Origin: Actinotalea alkalitolerans
Lineage (GTDB): Bacteria; Actinomycetota; Actinomycetes; Actinomycetales; Cellulomonadaceae
Assembly: GCF_023369855.1 (NCBI RefSeq)
Contig: NZ_JAMBPP010000005.1
Location: 186,001-250,000, forward strand
DNA length: 64,000 nt
Reading direction: 5' to 3'
The first letter of the stretch is position 1. Each line of letters begins with the position of its first letter. Positions 63,585 to 64,000 of this stretch are shown here, one piece after another. Under the pieces are notes generated by a model. It had not been told where the DNA came from and made no database searches. It was given only the letters and a program-made list of their open reading frames with translations. A program made the position numbers and the translations under genes.

Positions 63585-64000
63585 CTAGGGGAAGACCGCT
63601 GCGTACCCGGGCACGCTGCTGGCGAGGGTCGGCGCGAGAAGCAGCCCGAGCAGGAAGGCCCAGCCTCCGGTGAGTCGGCGCTGCGCGGGTGGCAGCTGAC
63701 CCTTGACCCACCACGGCGTCGGCTCGAGGACCACGAAGACCAGCCACAGCGGCGGTACGTACATGCACAGCCAGAACCACGCCCACTTGGTCGCCAGGCG
63801 CGGCTGCGGGCCGAGGACGAGCAGCAGGAACGCCCCGATGCCCCCGATGCTCATCAGGTGCCAGGTGGTGCCCTGGGGCCCGAGGTAGCTGTGGGTCACC
63901 AGCACAGGCGTTCCGGTGCGTGCTGCCGTCTCGAGCACGGCTCGCCCCTCGTCCAGGACGGGCGGGGCGCTGCCGTCCTGCGCCGAGCGGTACTCGTACG
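63585..64000 (-). CDS. hypothetical membrane protein, N-terminus outside window
   Basis: The frame stays open from the window edge, so the GTG at 63938 is probably internal. The visible part has YEYRSAQDGSAPPVLDEGRA, then three to four hydrophobic segments: WHLMSIGGIGAFLLLVLG, WAWFWLCMYVPPLWLVFVVL and GGWAFLLGLLLAPTLASSVP. The region before them (AARTGTPVLVTHSYLGPQGT) is soluble. No family is recognised. Confidence 0.65.
   Translation of the reverse strand, partial: YEYRSAQDGSAPPVLDEGRAVLETAARTGTPVLVTHSYLGPQGTTWHLMSIGGIGAFLLLVLGPQPRLATKWAWFWLCMYVPPLWLVFVVLEPTPWWVKGQLPPAQRRLTGGWAFLLGLLLAPTLASSVPGYAAVFP

Overview
The window is high-GC DNA from an actinobacterium, most likely a member of the Micrococcales close to Cellulomonadaceae, Sanguibacteraceae or Promicromonosporaceae. 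This rests on strong third-position GC, many GTG and some TTG starts, and short leaders or leaderless genes with TANNNT-type -10 boxes next to the start. Typical gene contents agree: a fused OleBC, a MetP/MetS transporter, DUF2993, a TM0106-type nuclease and an HrpA with DUF3418-type C-terminus. No rRNA, tRNA, CRISPR array, phage or insertion sequence was seen. It looks like an ordinary chromosome segment with several locally remodelled genes.

Layout. 1-1281: minus-strand cluster of a squalene-cyclase/prenyltransferase-like gene (cut by the window edge), a TusA-like protein and a cysteine desulfurase with a large internal in-frame deletion. 1527-2900: ATPase/PAS signalling protein. 2988-3357: guanidine-III riboswitch and guanidinium exporter. 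3341-4831: family III CoA-transferase. 4962-9916: tandem glycine riboswitch and gcvP-gcvT-gcvH. 10198-12017: orphan LuxR-type regulator, GIY-YIG-like protein, NUDIX hydrolase, gene fragment and small ORF. 12099-15274: tag and tetR divergent from a two-gene drug-type ABC exporter, with palindromes in between. 15610-20151: hrpA. 21262-26005: oleA-oleBC-oleD, a complete pathway for long-chain olefins by head-to-head condensation of fatty acyl chains. 26041-27113: PadR regulator and membrane protein.

27190-33955 holds hydrolases, a universal stress protein, YbaK, STAS, an ORF12/LpqF-like serine hydrolase and an S9 peptidase. 34170-38470: sbcD-sbcC. 38492-44987: membrane proteins, MetP-MetS, deoD, small unknown proteins and a class A beta-lactamase. 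44962-48551: a RecB-like nuclease and helicase, normally one protein, here split by an ATGA overlap. 49226-51236: flotillin and NfeD. 51469-54683: a paralogue of the small protein at 43074, then an ABC-2 exporter. 54710-56206: zwf. 57231-59043: DUF427, TlpA-like thioredoxin lipoprotein and CcdA. 59126-64000: lipoprotein, AraC/VOC/DUF1905 cluster, a DUF429-proline iminopeptidase fusion and a partial membrane protein.

The least expected items are these: a 60-nt imperfect palindrome found in two intergenic regions (28068 and 52431); an unrelated 60-nt palindrome inserted in frame within gcvP (6695); the deleted cysteine desulfurase; the DUF429-peptidase fusion; the split nuclease/helicase; a pair of small paralogous proteins of unknown function; and GGGTGAA motifs clustered upstream of regulators. 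All functions are inferred from reading the sequence; no database search was run.
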